A DNA stretch of 64,000 nucleotides, taken from Hyalangium gracile. Its GTDB lineage: Bacteria; Myxococcota; Myxococcia; Myxococcales; Myxococcaceae. The notes below the pieces were generated by a model. It worked only from the letters and a program-made list of their open reading frames with translations. It was not told the origin of the DNA and did not search any database. The stretch covers positions 150,268 to 214,267 of the forward strand of contig NZ_JAHXBG010000021.1 of assembly GCF_020103725.1 (NCBI RefSeq), written 5' to 3'. Each line of letters starts with the position of its first letter. Position 1 is the first letter of the stretch. Of this stretch, positions 25,296-34,990 are shown piece by piece. Made by a program: the position numbers and the translations under genes.

Positions 25296-26492
25296 TCAAT
25301 CCCTCGGCGGCGTGGCGGGCGCCATTCCTGGCCGGTGCTCGCCCTGCTCGACCCAGGGCTGAAGCCCTAGCCGCAGCCATGCCCGCAGCGGACGCTCCAC
25401 ATAGCGGTGGCTCAGCAGCGACACCGCGACCAGGATCGAGAGCGTCAGCACGAAGAACAGTCGCGGCGCCGTGTCGAACATCGGAACCGCCAGCCATCCC
25501 AGGCCGGCGGTGACTCCGATCCAGACCGGGTGCTGGAGGATGTACACCGCGTAGCTGGCCTCCCCGAGCCGCACGAGCAGGGGCCGCGACAGCCACCCGC
25601 CGAGCGCTCCACCTCCGCGCGCGAGCCCATACACCAGGGCCCCATACACAGGCGCCAGCAGCGCGTTGTGGAGCAGTGGCAGCGGCAGGCGAAGGCTCAT
25701 CGCGAACGCCCCCAGCGTCAGCAGGGCGGCGCCCGTCGCCAGCAGCGCCCCCGAGCGCCGAGGCCCCGCCTCTCGCTGCTCCAGGAGGAAGAGGCGCCCC
25801 AGCACCATCCCCATGAGGAACTCGGGCAGCCGCAGCAGCGGATTGTACCGGAGCACCGCGAGCCACGGGCCCTGCGTCAACAGGTTGCCAGGGCCTCCAT
25901 CCGGCTCGAGCACCATGTACACGAAGGACGGCAGCAGCCCCAGGCCCCACAGCGCGGCCAGCGTCCAGCCCAGTCGCTCGCGCCGCAGCCTTCCCACCCA
26001 GACCGCGGCCACGGGGAACACCGCGTAGAAGAACGCCTCCACGGCGACGGACCAGCCCGGAGTGTTCCACGTCGTCGCCAGGGAGGGCAGCCACGCCTGG
26101 ACCAGCATCAGCGAGCTGACCCCGCTCATCACCAGCTGCGAGGCCCACGCTTCGTGCCCCTGCCGCGCCTCGAACAGGGCCTGAGGCGCCATCAGCAGCA
26201 GCGCGAGCACATAGACGGGATACACCCGCGCGAGCCGGGCCACCCAGAATGCACGAGGGGCCACGTCCATCCCTCCGTCGGGGCCCACGTAGTTGTAGGC
26301 GAGCACGAACCCCGAGAGCACGAAGAAGAGCCCCACCGAGGCATAGCCGCACAGGTAGATGGACACCAGCCACCGGGGAGCGTGGTCGAACCAGAAGCCC
26401 CCGAAGTGGAAGACCACCACGTGGAGCGCCGCCCAGAAGCGCAGTCCGGTCAACGCTGGCAGTGCCCTCTGTCCGGTGCTGGCGCTGCGCAT
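25296..26492 (-). CDS. Acyltransferase 3 (OafA/YrhL-like) membrane protein
   Basis: 398 residues with GGGAG before the ATG at 26492. The N-terminus carries the family signature: 'LPALTGLRFWAALHVVVFH' with the conserved Arg and His, then 'YASVGLFFVLSGFVLAYNY'. About ten membrane helices follow. The C-terminal 'YVERPLRAWL' matches the end of this family. These proteins transfer acyl groups, usually acetyl, from the cytosol to sugars of surface polysaccharides, lipids or secondary metabolites. No glycosyltransferase or biosynthetic cluster is adjacent, so the acceptor cannot be inferred. Confidence 0.9.
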   Translation of the reverse strand: MRSASTGQRALPALTGLRFWAALHVVVFHFGGFWFDHAPRWLVSIYLCGYASVGLFFVLSGFVLAYNYVGPDGGMDVAPRAFWVARLARVYPVYVLALLLMAPQALFEARQGHEAWASQLVMSGVSSLMLVQAWLPSLATTWNTPGWSVAVEAFFYAVFPVAAVWVGRLRRERLGWTLAALWGLGLLPSFVYMVLEPDGGPGNLLTQGPWLAVLRYNPLLRLPEFLMGMVLGRLFLLEQREAGPRRSGALLATGAALLTLGAFAMSLRLPLPLLHNALLAPVYGALVYGLARGGGALGGWLSRPLLVRLGEASYAVYILQHPVWIGVTAGLGWLAVPMFDTAPRLFFVLTLSILVAVSLLSHRYVERPLRAWLRLGLQPWVEQGEHRPGMAPATPPRD

Positions 26493-26616
26493 GCGCTCCC
26501 GTCACGTCGCGTCCAGCGGAATTCTTACACCGGCAGGTGGGAACAGGTGAAGCCGGCGGGTCCCTCGCGCACGGTTCCGCGAGGCGCTCGCCTGGTCGGC
26601 TGCCCCAGATGTCGGC

Positions 26617-27378
26617 TCAGAACGCCGTCTGGCCGCCGTCCACCGGCAGGGCGACGCCCGTGGTGAAGGCGGCGGCATCGCTGCACAGGTAGAGCACCGC
26701 CGCGGCGACCTCCTCGACCTTGCCGATACGGCCGACCGGATGCACGGAGAGCGCTATCTGGGCCTTGCGCGGATCCGTCTCGGCGGCGCGGCGGAACATG
26801 TCGGTGTCGATCACCGCCGGGCAGACCGCGTTGATGCGCACGTTCTTCTTCCCGTACTCGACCGCCGCCGAGCGGGTCAGGCCAATCACCGCGTGCTTCG
26901 AGGCGGCATAGATGCTCATCTTCGGGGCAGCGCCCAGGCCCGCGACGGAGGAGATGTTGACGATCGCGCCTCCGCCCTGAGCGAGCATCAGGGCAATCTC
27001 GTGCTTCATGCACAACCAGACGCCCTTGACGTTGACGGCCATGATCGCGTCGAACTCGCTCTCGGTGCCGTCGGCCAGCTTGCCCTTCTCGATCTCGATG
27101 CCGGCGTTGTTCACGGCATAGTCGAGGCGCCCGTAGGCCTCCTTGCAGCCCTCCACCAGCGCGCGGACCTCGGCATCCCGGGTGACGTCGCAGCGGATGA
27201 AGCGGGCCTCGCCGCCCGCCGCGCGGATCTGCGCGACAGTGCCCTCGCCACCTGCCGTGTCGACGTCGGAGACCACGACCTTGCGGCCCTCGCGGGCAAA
27301 GGCCAGCGCAATGGCACGGCCGATACCAGCGGCGGCGCCCGTGACCAGGGCGACCTGGCCGGACAGGAAAGCACTCAT
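26617..27378 (-). CDS. Short-chain dehydrogenase/reductase (SDR)
   Basis: 253 residues; GAGGAG lies 7 nt before the ATG at 27378. Classical SDR features: the cofactor motif 'TGAAAGIGRAI' (TGxxxGxG), Asp at the end of beta-2 ('VVVSDVD'), 'NNAGIE', catalytic Ser ('NISSVAG'), Tyr and Lys ('YAASKHAVIGL'), and the C-terminal 'TTGVALPVDGGQTAF'. Asp in the beta-2 position favours NAD(H). The length is normal. The substrate is unknown. It is transcribed alone, with a 10-bp inverted repeat about 200 bp upstream. Confidence 0.93.
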   Translation of the reverse strand: MSAFLSGQVALVTGAAAGIGRAIALAFAREGRKVVVSDVDTAGGEGTVAQIRAAGGEARFIRCDVTRDAEVRALVEGCKEAYGRLDYAVNNAGIEIEKGKLADGTESEFDAIMAVNVKGVWLCMKHEIALMLAQGGGAIVNISSVAGLGAAPKMSIYAASKHAVIGLTRSAAVEYGKKNVRINAVCPAVIDTDMFRRAAETDPRKAQIALSVHPVGRIGKVEEVAAAVLYLCSDAAAFTTGVALPVDGGQTAF

Positions 27379-27577
27379 ACGGCACTCCTCGGGAAGGACG
27401 GGGGCGCGGAGTCTATCCCGAGTTCCCACCGCCGATGCGGCCTACGAGCGGCTCCGCGAAAGATAAGCAGGCCCGAAGAAGTCTTTTCACGACTGCCGAA
27501 AAGGCTTCGCCACCTGAACCGGACAGCAGGCCCGCGTCCGCGCCCGCCTCCGGTCCCCCCTGCCGGGCGCGCTCTGT

Positions 27578-27608
27578 CCGAACTGGTCTGCCTGTCATAC
27601 CAGTTCGG
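27578..27608. promoter_or_regulatory. 10-bp inverted repeat operator upstream of the SDR gene
   Basis: CCGAACTGGT (27578-27587) and ACCAGTTCGG (27599-27608) are perfect inverted arms with an 11-nt spacer, so the arm centres are 21 bp apart, two helical turns. The 346-bp gap (27379-27724) otherwise shows no gene. The form suits a dimeric repressor. Only the SDR gene starts from this gap, because the other neighbour ends here. Confidence 0.5.
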
Positions 27609-27724
27609 TACCGGTCCGAGCACAGGGGCCTCCCTGGCCAGACCGTTCCCCTGGCACAGGCGCCTCTCTCCAGGAGCAAGAACTTCTGCCGTCATAGGCC
27701 GCGAACTCGCGATGGAGCGCCCTA

Positions 27725-30700
27725 TCAACGCCCCTCCTTGCGGCGAGTGAGGACGATGGTCGCCGGAGCACGCGCCACTTCGAGCTCAGCGCCACTCCAC
27801 TTCGCGCGGCGACCGTTGATGCGCGCGTCGGACGGGTCGAAGAGATCGGCCGGGATGATGAAGCCGCCCGGCGGCCGGGCCGTTCCCTCGAGGCGGATGG
27901 TCAGACGGTCTCCCTCCGCCCTCAAGGTGAAGCTCAGCGCCCCCCAGGGCGTGTGATGGTTCTGGATGCGGACTCCGTCCCCCTGCAACCAGCTCTCCGG
28001 AACGCCGGCGGCAATGACGAGCGCGTCGTCGTCGCGCCGCTCGTATACGAAGAGGTCCAGCGCCGAGCGGATGAAGTCGGAGGCCACCCAGCCGTGCGGC
28101 ATGTCCCCGATGAAGCGAGGCTCGCGCGGGTCTCGGCCCACGACCTCCGCCCACTGGTTCCAGGCATGCGGGCGACGATCGCCCATGAAGAAGTCGAGGG
28201 CCTCCAAGGCACGGTCTCGGCGACCGAGCCGGACGAACGCGCCGACAACGCGCCATTCGTAGGGAGTGTAGTCCTTCCAGGATGCGCCACCGTCACGCCT
28301 CGCCGTGAAGTTCCGCCAGTAGCGCTCGAAGGTTCCTTCCAGGAGGTCCGCGGGCAGCTGGCGCCGCAGTCCCCCAGGAGAGAGCGCGATCGTCGTCGAG
28401 GTGGCGTCGAAATCGCCCAGGTCCGCCGCACCGGCGATATAGGGAATGTCGAAGCGGCGCGCGGTCTCGCGCACGGAGCTCATCAGATCGGCGCGGAACT
28501 CATCGCGCTGCGCGGCCAGGCGCGCTCGCGTCCGGGCATCTCCAAACGTCGCCGCCAGCAGGACGGCGTCCTCGAAGCCTCGCAGCGTCCAGAAATCGTC
28601 CCAGTAGGAATAGGCGGGCTTCGCCGAATAGCCCTCGTGCGAGATGGAGGGCGGCATGAGCCCGAAGAGGTTGCGCCGCTCCGGCGTGTCGAGATGGGAC
28701 TGCAAGCGCTCGGAGAGGCGCTGCTCGTTCATGTACCGAGCCGCCGCCTCCACCTTGGGCCAGACGGCCTGGAGCAGCGCGCGGTCTCCGGTGTAGCGCC
28801 AGACCTCCGCCGCCAGATGGATGAACTCGCCGTGGCTGTCGTTTTCCGGCACAGGATCGGCTCCGCGCGCATCGACACAGCAGGGCACCTTGCCGTTGGA
28901 GAAGAGGTGCGCCGAGTACCAGCGCAGGTAGGCCTTGGCCTCCTCCCCGTGCCCAAGGCGCAGGAGCGCCTCGGCGATCATCGCGCCATCTCGGATCCAG
29001 GAACGAGCATAGGAGCGCGCACCGGGACGCAGGATTGGCCCATCCATCATGATGAGGATGTGCGCGAGCGCGGTGCGGAGCGCGTTCGTCACCTCCCGCC
29101 CTCGCCCAGCCGCATCCACCTGGGTGACGGAGAGTTCCTTCCGCCATGAGGCCGCGACACGCGCCTCCTCTTCATCAAGCCAGCGCTCGGACTCCGTGCG
29201 CGGCGGAGCAGGCACGTCCCCCATCAGCGGCGCGACGAGGCCGAGGCGCTTCTCACCGCGCGGTGGCAGAACGACGTCATAGGCCAGCACTCCCGAGGCC
29301 AGACCTGTCTCATCCTCGACCGCAGGCTCACCCGCCGCATCGGTCCTCAGGAGGCGTTGCGGATAGGCTCCCCCGTCGAACTTCGAGCTCCCCACCATGT
29401 CGGGGCGCTGGAGCGGGAAGATGCGTCGTGCATCCGCGCTCAGCACCTCACCATCCCACGCCATCCTCCGGACCGGACTCACGCCCCCAGGCGTCGTGAG
29501 AAACTGCGTCGGCGGATTCACCTGCAGCGGTCGCACGACCAGGGCCAGCCGCAGCGAGAGCGGCGCGTCGGTGAGGTTCCTCAGAGTGTAGGAGCCGACG
29601 AGGCGATCCTTGCCGCGCTCGCCGGCCACGAAGGCCTTCACCGTCAGCCGCCAGGCGGGCCGAGTCCATTCCACGGACGGCATCGGCAGGGAGTCGTCCG
29701 ACAGGCTGTGCACGATCGCGGCGTCCGCCCAGCTCGTGAGGCCTGTCCCGTCGATGACGAACGGCTCGATCGAGGGGCCTCCTCGGCCGAGCTCGAGCGC
29801 CCCGTCCTCCGACAAGAGCGCGCCGTCACCACCTCCCTTGACGCCCATCAACGTCCAGTAGCTCTGCTCTCCAACGAATCCGCGAGGGTGGAGCCCTCTC
29901 GGCGCACGGTGCGCCAGCGCCTTCAGGAAGGCGTTCGCATCGGCGCCGAACTCGAGTGGCTCGACTCGTACGTCCGCGAGCCCGAACCCCTGCCCGCTGG
30001 GGTTCCGCATCTGGATGCGGATGAAGCGCGCCTCCGACTCCGTCGCCAGGATCGGGTCCTCGCCTCCATCTCCGCCGCGGACACCGCGCAGGAGACGCCA
30101 GCGCTGCCCGTCGTCGGAGAGCTCGATGTCGTAATCGCGCGCGTGCGCGCCTGGCGCCCAGGTGAGCGAGAGCCCGCCAAACTCACGCATGCGCCCGAGA
30201 TCGAGCGTCAGCGACTGCGGGCCGCGGCTGGATGCAGGGCTGCGCCAGGCCGTCGCCAGGTCGCTGTCGACAGCGAGCTTCGCGAGCTCGCCCGCCGAGG
30301 TGGCGCGTGCGGTGAGCGGTGGCGGCTTCCCGGTCTCGACGGGGAGAGGCCGGAGCACCAGCTGATCCATCTCGATCCACCCCGCCCCACCGCCGCTGCC
30401 CGCGCTCACGACGAGCTCGATCGCCGCGGTGCGTCGCAGCGTCTTGTCCGAGGTAGGGCCCCAGGCGAAGGAGATCTGACGCCTCTTGATGCGCACCTCG
30501 CGCCACTCGCGCTGGACCTGGAAGTCGCGCCGGACGTGCCACCAGACGTTCTCGCCGCTGGCATCCGTCAGCTTGAACTCGAGGTTGTTCGGCGCTCCCT
30601 CCCCACGCACGAAGAAGGAGAGCTCGAAGTTCTCCGGCAGCTCCAGTGGAAGGTCTCGACGCGCGAAGGCGTAGCCGGCGGATGGGCCCAGATCGAAGGA

Positions 30701-30922
30701 CAGCCGCAGCGCCCCGCCCTCCGTCCCCACCGTCGGCGCCTTCGCGACGGCCACGCCGTCCGATGCCGCCACCCGCCATGGCGCCAGGTCGTCGAAGGTG
30801 TCCAGCATCCTCGGAGCGGGAGGCTCGGGCGCGGCCGCGGTGAGGAGGAGCAGTGCACTGGCGGCCAGGGCCACCCTCGCCATCCTCCCCACCCTTTCAT
30901 CGAGCGCCTGCGTCATGCGCAT
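27725..30922 (-). CDS. Exported multi-domain glycosidase-like protein (alpha/alpha-toroid with discoidin domain)
   Basis: 1,065 residues, with GAGGAGG 7 nt before ATG 30922 and a signal peptide ending 'LLLLTAAAPEPPAP'. Residues 40-190 look like a carbohydrate-binding beta-sandwich ('GENVWWHVRRDF'), about 205-325 like a discoidin/F5-8C domain ('YDIELSDDGQRW', 'ARFIRIQMRN'), about 330-600 is a beta-rich domain, and about 640-980 is an (alpha/alpha)6-type domain ('ARSWIRDGAMIAEALLRLG', 'DSHGEFIHLAAEVWRYTGD', 'AYSYWDDFWTLRGFED'). Paired acidic residues of the type used by inverting glycosidases are present, but I cannot assign a GH family. It is divergent from the LacI-led glucan operon and shares its operators, so it probably debranches or trims the same polysaccharide. 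Confidence 0.75.
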   Translation of the reverse strand: MRMTQALDERVGRMARVALAASALLLLTAAAPEPPAPRMLDTFDDLAPWRVAASDGVAVAKAPTVGTEGGALRLSFDLGPSAGYAFARRDLPLELPENFELSFFVRGEGAPNNLEFKLTDASGENVWWHVRRDFQVQREWREVRIKRRQISFAWGPTSDKTLRRTAAIELVVSAGSGGGAGWIEMDQLVLRPLPVETGKPPPLTARATSAGELAKLAVDSDLATAWRSPASSRGPQSLTLDLGRMREFGGLSLTWAPGAHARDYDIELSDDGQRWRLLRGVRGGDGGEDPILATESEARFIRIQMRNPSGQGFGLADVRVEPLEFGADANAFLKALAHRAPRGLHPRGFVGEQSYWTLMGVKGGGDGALLSEDGALELGRGGPSIEPFVIDGTGLTSWADAAIVHSLSDDSLPMPSVEWTRPAWRLTVKAFVAGERGKDRLVGSYTLRNLTDAPLSLRLALVVRPLQVNPPTQFLTTPGGVSPVRRMAWDGEVLSADARRIFPLQRPDMVGSSKFDGGAYPQRLLRTDAAGEPAVEDETGLASGVLAYDVVLPPRGEKRLGLVAPLMGDVPAPPRTESERWLDEEEARVAASWRKELSVTQVDAAGRGREVTNALRTALAHILIMMDGPILRPGARSYARSWIRDGAMIAEALLRLGHGEEAKAYLRWYSAHLFSNGKVPCCVDARGADPVPENDSHGEFIHLAAEVWRYTGDRALLQAVWPKVEAAARYMNEQRLSERLQSHLDTPERRNLFGLMPPSISHEGYSAKPAYSYWDDFWTLRGFEDAVLLAATFGDARTRARLAAQRDEFRADLMSSVRETARRFDIPYIAGAADLGDFDATSTTIALSPGGLRRQLPADLLEGTFERYWRNFTARRDGGASWKDYTPYEWRVVGAFVRLGRRDRALEALDFFMGDRRPHAWNQWAEVVGRDPREPRFIGDMPHGWVASDFIRSALDLFVYERRDDDALVIAAGVPESWLQGDGVRIQNHHTPWGALSFTLRAEGDRLTIRLEGTARPPGGFIIPADLFDPSDARINGRRAKWSGAELEVARAPATIVLTRRKEGR

Positions 30923-30958
30923 CTCGGAGCCTCCTCACGCCGCGCGGCGTCATAGAGA

Positions 30959-30989
30959 AAACGTTTACTCAGAGGGAGAAAGCGTTTAC
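30959..30989. promoter_or_regulatory. Pair of LacI-family operators in the divergent promoter
   Basis: Two boxes of the GTAAACG(T/C)TTTC type occur here: AAACGTTTAC at 30959-30968 and AAAGCGTTTAC at 30979-30989. They are about 21 bp apart. Their core, with a central CG inside AAA/TTT flanks, is the standard LacI/GalR-family operator. They lie between the start codons of the large glycosidase-like gene and the LacI-type regulator gene, so the regulator probably represses both directions. Confidence 0.7.
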
Positions 30990-31005
30990 ATGACGACGCC
31001 AGCCC

Positions 31006-32073
31006 ATGGCCAGGACCGCGCGCACTGGATCGCAAGCCAGCATCAAGGACGTGGCTCGCAAGGCCCGCGTCTCCATCGCGTCGGTGTCGCGCGTCATGAA
31101 TGGCCTCGACACCGTGGGCGCGGAGACACGCGAGCGCGTGCTGGCCGCGGTGCGTTCCCTCCAGTACGTGCCGCACAGCGGAGCGCGCAGCCTCGCCACC
31201 CAGCGGACGAACATCGTCGGCGTCCTGCTGCCGGATCTGCACGGCGAGTTCTTCTCGGAGCTCATCCGCGGAATCGATGCCGTGGCTCGCCTGCGGCGCC
31301 TCCAGCTCCTGCTGTCGAGCACCCACGGGAATGCGGCGGAGCTGGCCGGCGCCATCCGCGCCATGAGAGGCCGGGTGGATGGGCTGCTCGTCATGTCGCC
31401 GCACGTCGACGCCGCGCTCCTGGACAAGAACCTGCCCAGCTCCCTGCCGATCGTGCTCCTCAACAGCCCCCTCGAGGACTCGCGGCACTCCACGCTGAGC
31501 ATCGACAGCTACCGCGGGGCTCGCGACATGGTCAGCCACCTCATCAAGCACGGCCATCGGCGGATCGTCCACATCGCGGGCCCCGAGCTCAACCTCGACG
31601 CCCAGGAGCGTCTGCGCGGCTATCGCGACGAGATGGCGTCCGCCCTGCCCCGCGTCCCAACGCAGGTGCTGCCGGGAGACTTCAGCGAGAAGTCCGGCTA
31701 CCTCGCCGGGCGAGCCCTGGCCGCCCAGCCCGACCGCCCCGACGCCGTCTTCGCCGCCAACGATGTCATCGCCGTGGGCTGCATGGTCGCCCTCCGCGAG
31801 GCCGGCCTGCGCGTCCCCGACGACATCGCCGTGGCGGGGTTCGACGACATCCCGCTCGCCTCCCTGGTCAGCCCCGCGCTGACCACGGTGCGCGTCCAGA
31901 TCGCGGATCTCGGCCGGTCCGCGCTGGAGCAGCTCCTGCTCGGCATCGAGAGCCCCACGCGCTCGCGGCCCGTGTCCCGCGCGCTGGTGCCCCAGGTGAT
32001 GGTTCGCGAGTCTTGCGGCACCGAGAAGCCGCCCCAACGACGCTCCCGGCGTCACGCAGCGAGGTTGCCATGA
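31006..32073 (+). CDS. LacI-family transcriptional regulator of the glucan locus
   Basis: 355 residues. The N-terminal helix-turn-helix and hinge read 'SIKDVARKARVSIASVSRV', 'RERVLAAVRSLQYVPHSGAR', typical of LacI/GalR. The periplasmic-binding-like effector domain follows ('NIVGVLLPDLHGEFF', 'DAVFAANDVIAVG', 'VAGFDDIPLASLVSPALTTV'). No good Shine-Dalgarno precedes ATG 31006. Its stop overlaps the start of the receptor gene (ATGA). It presumably senses an oligosaccharide released from the substrate and relieves repression of itself, the downstream operon and the divergent glycosidase-like gene. Confidence 0.95.
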   Translation: MARTARTGSQASIKDVARKARVSIASVSRVMNGLDTVGAETRERVLAAVRSLQYVPHSGARSLATQRTNIVGVLLPDLHGEFFSELIRGIDAVARLRRLQLLLSSTHGNAAELAGAIRAMRGRVDGLLVMSPHVDAALLDKNLPSSLPIVLLNSPLEDSRHSTLSIDSYRGARDMVSHLIKHGHRRIVHIAGPELNLDAQERLRGYRDEMASALPRVPTQVLPGDFSEKSGYLAGRALAAQPDRPDAVFAANDVIAVGCMVALREAGLRVPDDIAVAGFDDIPLASLVSPALTTVRVQIADLGRSALEQLLLGIESPTRSRPVSRALVPQVMVRESCGTEKPPQRRSRRHAARLP

Positions 32074-34982
32074 ACAGGAAGCCAGGCAGCAGAATCGACC
32101 GGATATGCAGGGTGCTCGGGCTCGCCGTGGTGCTGACGGCCTTGCCAGCGCTCGCGCAGAAGACGACGGCGACTGTCCGGGTGGCCCTCAGCTCCCCCAG
32201 CGGGCCGATCACCGGCGCGACCGTGCTCGCCGTGAACACGAACAACGGCGCCTCCGCCAAGGGCACCGCTCGCTCGGACGGCTCCCACCTCCTGACCGGC
32301 CTGGAGCCCGGTGAGTACGTCATCACCGCCACCCTGCCCGGCGGCAAGGAGGTGTACCGCACGGTCTCCGTGCAGGTCGGCCAGACGGTGGACTTGACCA
32401 TCAACCCCGAGGAGGAGGTGGCGCTCGATCTCGGCCAGAGCGAGACCCTCATCGTCGAGGGCAAGACGACGGAGAGCTCGACGGCCGAGGTCGCCACCAA
32501 CGTCAGCCGCGAGGAGATCGAGAACCTCCCCCAGAGCAGCCGCAACTTCCTCAACTTCGCCGCGCTGGCGCCCGGCGTCCGCCTGTCCAACGACGAGTTC
32601 AAGAAGAACTACTCGTCCGGCGCGCTCGAGGCCCGCAACACCAACGTCTTCGTGGACGGCGTGAGCCTCAAGAACAACGTCATCGAAGGCGGCGTCGTCG
32701 GGCAGGACTCGAGCCGCGGCAACCCCTTCCCCCAGCTCGCCGTCAGCGGCTTCCGCGTGATCAGCCAGAACTACAAGGCCGAGTACGAGCAGGCCAGCGG
32801 CGCCATCATCTCCGCCATCACCCGCTCGGGCGGGAACGAGTTCCACGGCGACCTCTTCCTCACCTTCCAGAACCAGGCCCTGGCGGCCCGCAACTACTTC
32901 GACGTGGAGAAGGGGGCCCTGGAGCGGCCCGATCTGCTGCGCTCCCAGTTCGGCGCCGCGCTCGGCGGTCCCCTGGTGAAGGACAAGCTGCACTTCTTCG
33001 CGAGCTATGAGGGCAACATCCAGGACCGCTCGAACCTGGTGGCCATGGGCAACCCCACCGACGAGAACGTGGGCCGCTTCGGCGAGTTCGAGGGCAGGTT
33101 CACCAGTCCCTTCCGCGAGCACCTCGGCTTCGGGAAGCTGAGCTGGCGGCCGACCGGCAACCAGACCGTCGATCTCAGCGCCAGCCTCCGGCGCGAGACA
33201 GACATCCGCAGCTTCGGTGGACTGGTGGGCCGCGAGGGCGCCGAGAACGTCCGAAACAACGTGCTCACCGCCGCGCTCCGCCATCAGCTGCGGCTGGGCG
33301 AGCTGACGAATGAGGCGACGTTCCAGTACCTCGACTCGCAGTTCAACCCCACCGCCTCGAACCCCGACGAGGTGGGACGAGACTACCAGGGCGTCATCCG
33401 CCTGGGCGGCCGCGACACCACCCAGGACATCACCCAGCGGGCCTTCACGCTGCGCGACGACGTCACGTTCGCGAACTTCGAGTGGGCCGGCCAGCACGTG
33501 GTGAAGACCGGCGCCAAGCTCTCCTTCCAGCAGTACAAGATCGAGCGCACGCTCTTCGGCAACCCCGTCTTCCGCTTCCGCGAGGACGCCGCCAACGATC
33601 TCAGCTACGAGTTCCCGTTCGAGGCCGCCTACGGCGTCGGCGATCCCCGGATGACCGCCAACAACACGCAGCTCGGCGTGTACGTCCAGGACGACTGGGA
33701 GATCGCCCGCAGGTTCACCGTGAACGTGGGCCTGCGGTGGGATGTGGAGACCCAACCGCTGAACAACGACTATGTGACTCCCGAGGATGTCCGCGTGGCG
33801 GTGGAGGAGCTCGCGCGCCTGGTCGAGCCCACCAACGGGCCCGACTTCTTCCGCGTGGAGAACTACCTCACCGACGGCAACCAGCGCCCCATCTTCCTGG
33901 GGGCCGTGCAGCCACGGCTCGGCGTGACGTTCGATGTCCGGGACGACGGGCGCACGGTCCTCTTCGCCGGCGCCGGGCGCTACTACGACCGCACCCTGTT
34001 CAACACCGCCGTGGACGAGCGGCTCCGCCTCCAGTACCAGGTCCGCACCTTCCAGTTCTCTCGGGATGGCTCCATGCGCAACGGTCAGCCGACCATCGCC
34101 TGGCGCCCCGAGTACCTGACCAGGGCGGGACTCGACTCGCTGATCGACCAGGGCGTGGCTCCCGCCCCGGAGCTCTTCCTGCTCGAGAACGACACCAGGC
34201 CGCAGTTCAGCGATCAGTTCAGCGCTGGCCTCCGGCAGCAGCTCGGGCCGGTGAACACCTCGCTGACGCTCACGTACATCCGCAGCCAGAACGGCGTCGG
34301 CTTCTACCCGGCCAACCGCAGGTCCACCGGCAGCCGTGACTTCATCCCCACGCCGGGTGGCTTCGGGAACGTCATCATCTCGGTCGACGACCGGACTTCC
34401 ACCTACCGGGGAGTGCAGGTCTCGGCCGAGAAGCGCTACTCGAGCGAGCTGTCCAAGGGGGGCATCCAGTGGGGCGCGTCCCTGGCCTACACCCTGGGCT
34501 TCGCGGAGGAGCGCGGCGGGCTCTTCAACTTCGACTACCCGACCGTCAAGGACAGCCCCATCAGCCCCACCGCGACCGACGAGCGTCACCGGCTCGTGCT
34601 CTCCGGCATCGTCGGGCTGCCGCTGAACTTCAAGCTCTCCACGCTGATCACGCTCGGCACCGGCCTGCCCTTCAACGTCTCCGATGCGTCCCAGGGCTTT
34701 GGTCCCACCGAGTTCGTGTTCCGCCCCTATGGTGGCCGGGCGGACGGCTTCATCCAGTTCAGCCAGGTGGACCTCCGGCTGACGAAGGACTTCGTCATCT
34801 CCGAGGGTCGCCGGATCAGCGCCTTCGCCGAGTGCTTCAACCTCTTCAACGCCAAGAACTTCGGCGGATACGACGGGTTCATCCCTCCGGAGACCGAGCC
34901 CGCCAACCCGAAGTATGGACAGCCCTCGACCCTGGTGGGCCCGCCGCGCAACCTCCAGTTCGGCATGGGCTACAGCTTCTGA
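32070..34982 (+). CDS. TonB-dependent receptor (Oar-like) for oligosaccharide uptake
   Basis: 970 residues starting at 32070 inside the previous stop, with GAGG upstream. A signal peptide ends 'ALPALAQ'. A carboxypeptidase-regulatory-like beta-sandwich (about 32-115, 'GSHLLTGLEPGEYVITATL') precedes the plug (about 130-250, 'IENLPQSSRNFLNFAALAPG', 'NVFVDGVSLKNN'). A 22-strand barrel fills the rest and ends with a C-terminal Phe ('FGMGYSF'). Receptors of this type import large substrates across the outer membrane with TonB energy. Being second in the operon, it is the likely entry route for the glucan fragments handled by the neighbouring ABC importer. Confidence 0.93.
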   Translation: MNRKPGSRIDRICRVLGLAVVLTALPALAQKTTATVRVALSSPSGPITGATVLAVNTNNGASAKGTARSDGSHLLTGLEPGEYVITATLPGGKEVYRTVSVQVGQTVDLTINPEEEVALDLGQSETLIVEGKTTESSTAEVATNVSREEIENLPQSSRNFLNFAALAPGVRLSNDEFKKNYSSGALEARNTNVFVDGVSLKNNVIEGGVVGQDSSRGNPFPQLAVSGFRVISQNYKAEYEQASGAIISAITRSGGNEFHGDLFLTFQNQALAARNYFDVEKGALERPDLLRSQFGAALGGPLVKDKLHFFASYEGNIQDRSNLVAMGNPTDENVGRFGEFEGRFTSPFREHLGFGKLSWRPTGNQTVDLSASLRRETDIRSFGGLVGREGAENVRNNVLTAALRHQLRLGELTNEATFQYLDSQFNPTASNPDEVGRDYQGVIRLGGRDTTQDITQRAFTLRDDVTFANFEWAGQHVVKTGAKLSFQQYKIERTLFGNPVFRFREDAANDLSYEFPFEAAYGVGDPRMTANNTQLGVYVQDDWEIARRFTVNVGLRWDVETQPLNNDYVTPEDVRVAVEELARLVEPTNGPDFFRVENYLTDGNQRPIFLGAVQPRLGVTFDVRDDGRTVLFAGAGRYYDRTLFNTAVDERLRLQYQVRTFQFSRDGSMRNGQPTIAWRPEYLTRAGLDSLIDQGVAPAPELFLLENDTRPQFSDQFSAGLRQQLGPVNTSLTLTYIRSQNGVGFYPANRRSTGSRDFIPTPGGFGNVIISVDDRTSTYRGVQVSAEKRYSSELSKGGIQWGASLAYTLGFAEERGGLFNFDYPTVKDSPISPTATDERHRLVLSGIVGLPLNFKLSTLITLGTGLPFNVSDASQGFGPTEFVFRPYGGRADGFIQFSQVDLRLTKDFVISEGRRISAFAECFNLFNAKNFGGYDGFIPPETEPANPKYGQPSTLVGPPRNLQFGMGYSF

Positions 34983-34990
34983 GCCTCTCG

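Noticed and set aside
30798..32069. A very long plus-strand frame extending upstream of the TonB receptor
   Set aside because: The extra codons overlap the LacI regulator in another frame and look like Arg/Ala/Pro noise. The ATG at 32070 has GAGG and a signal peptide.
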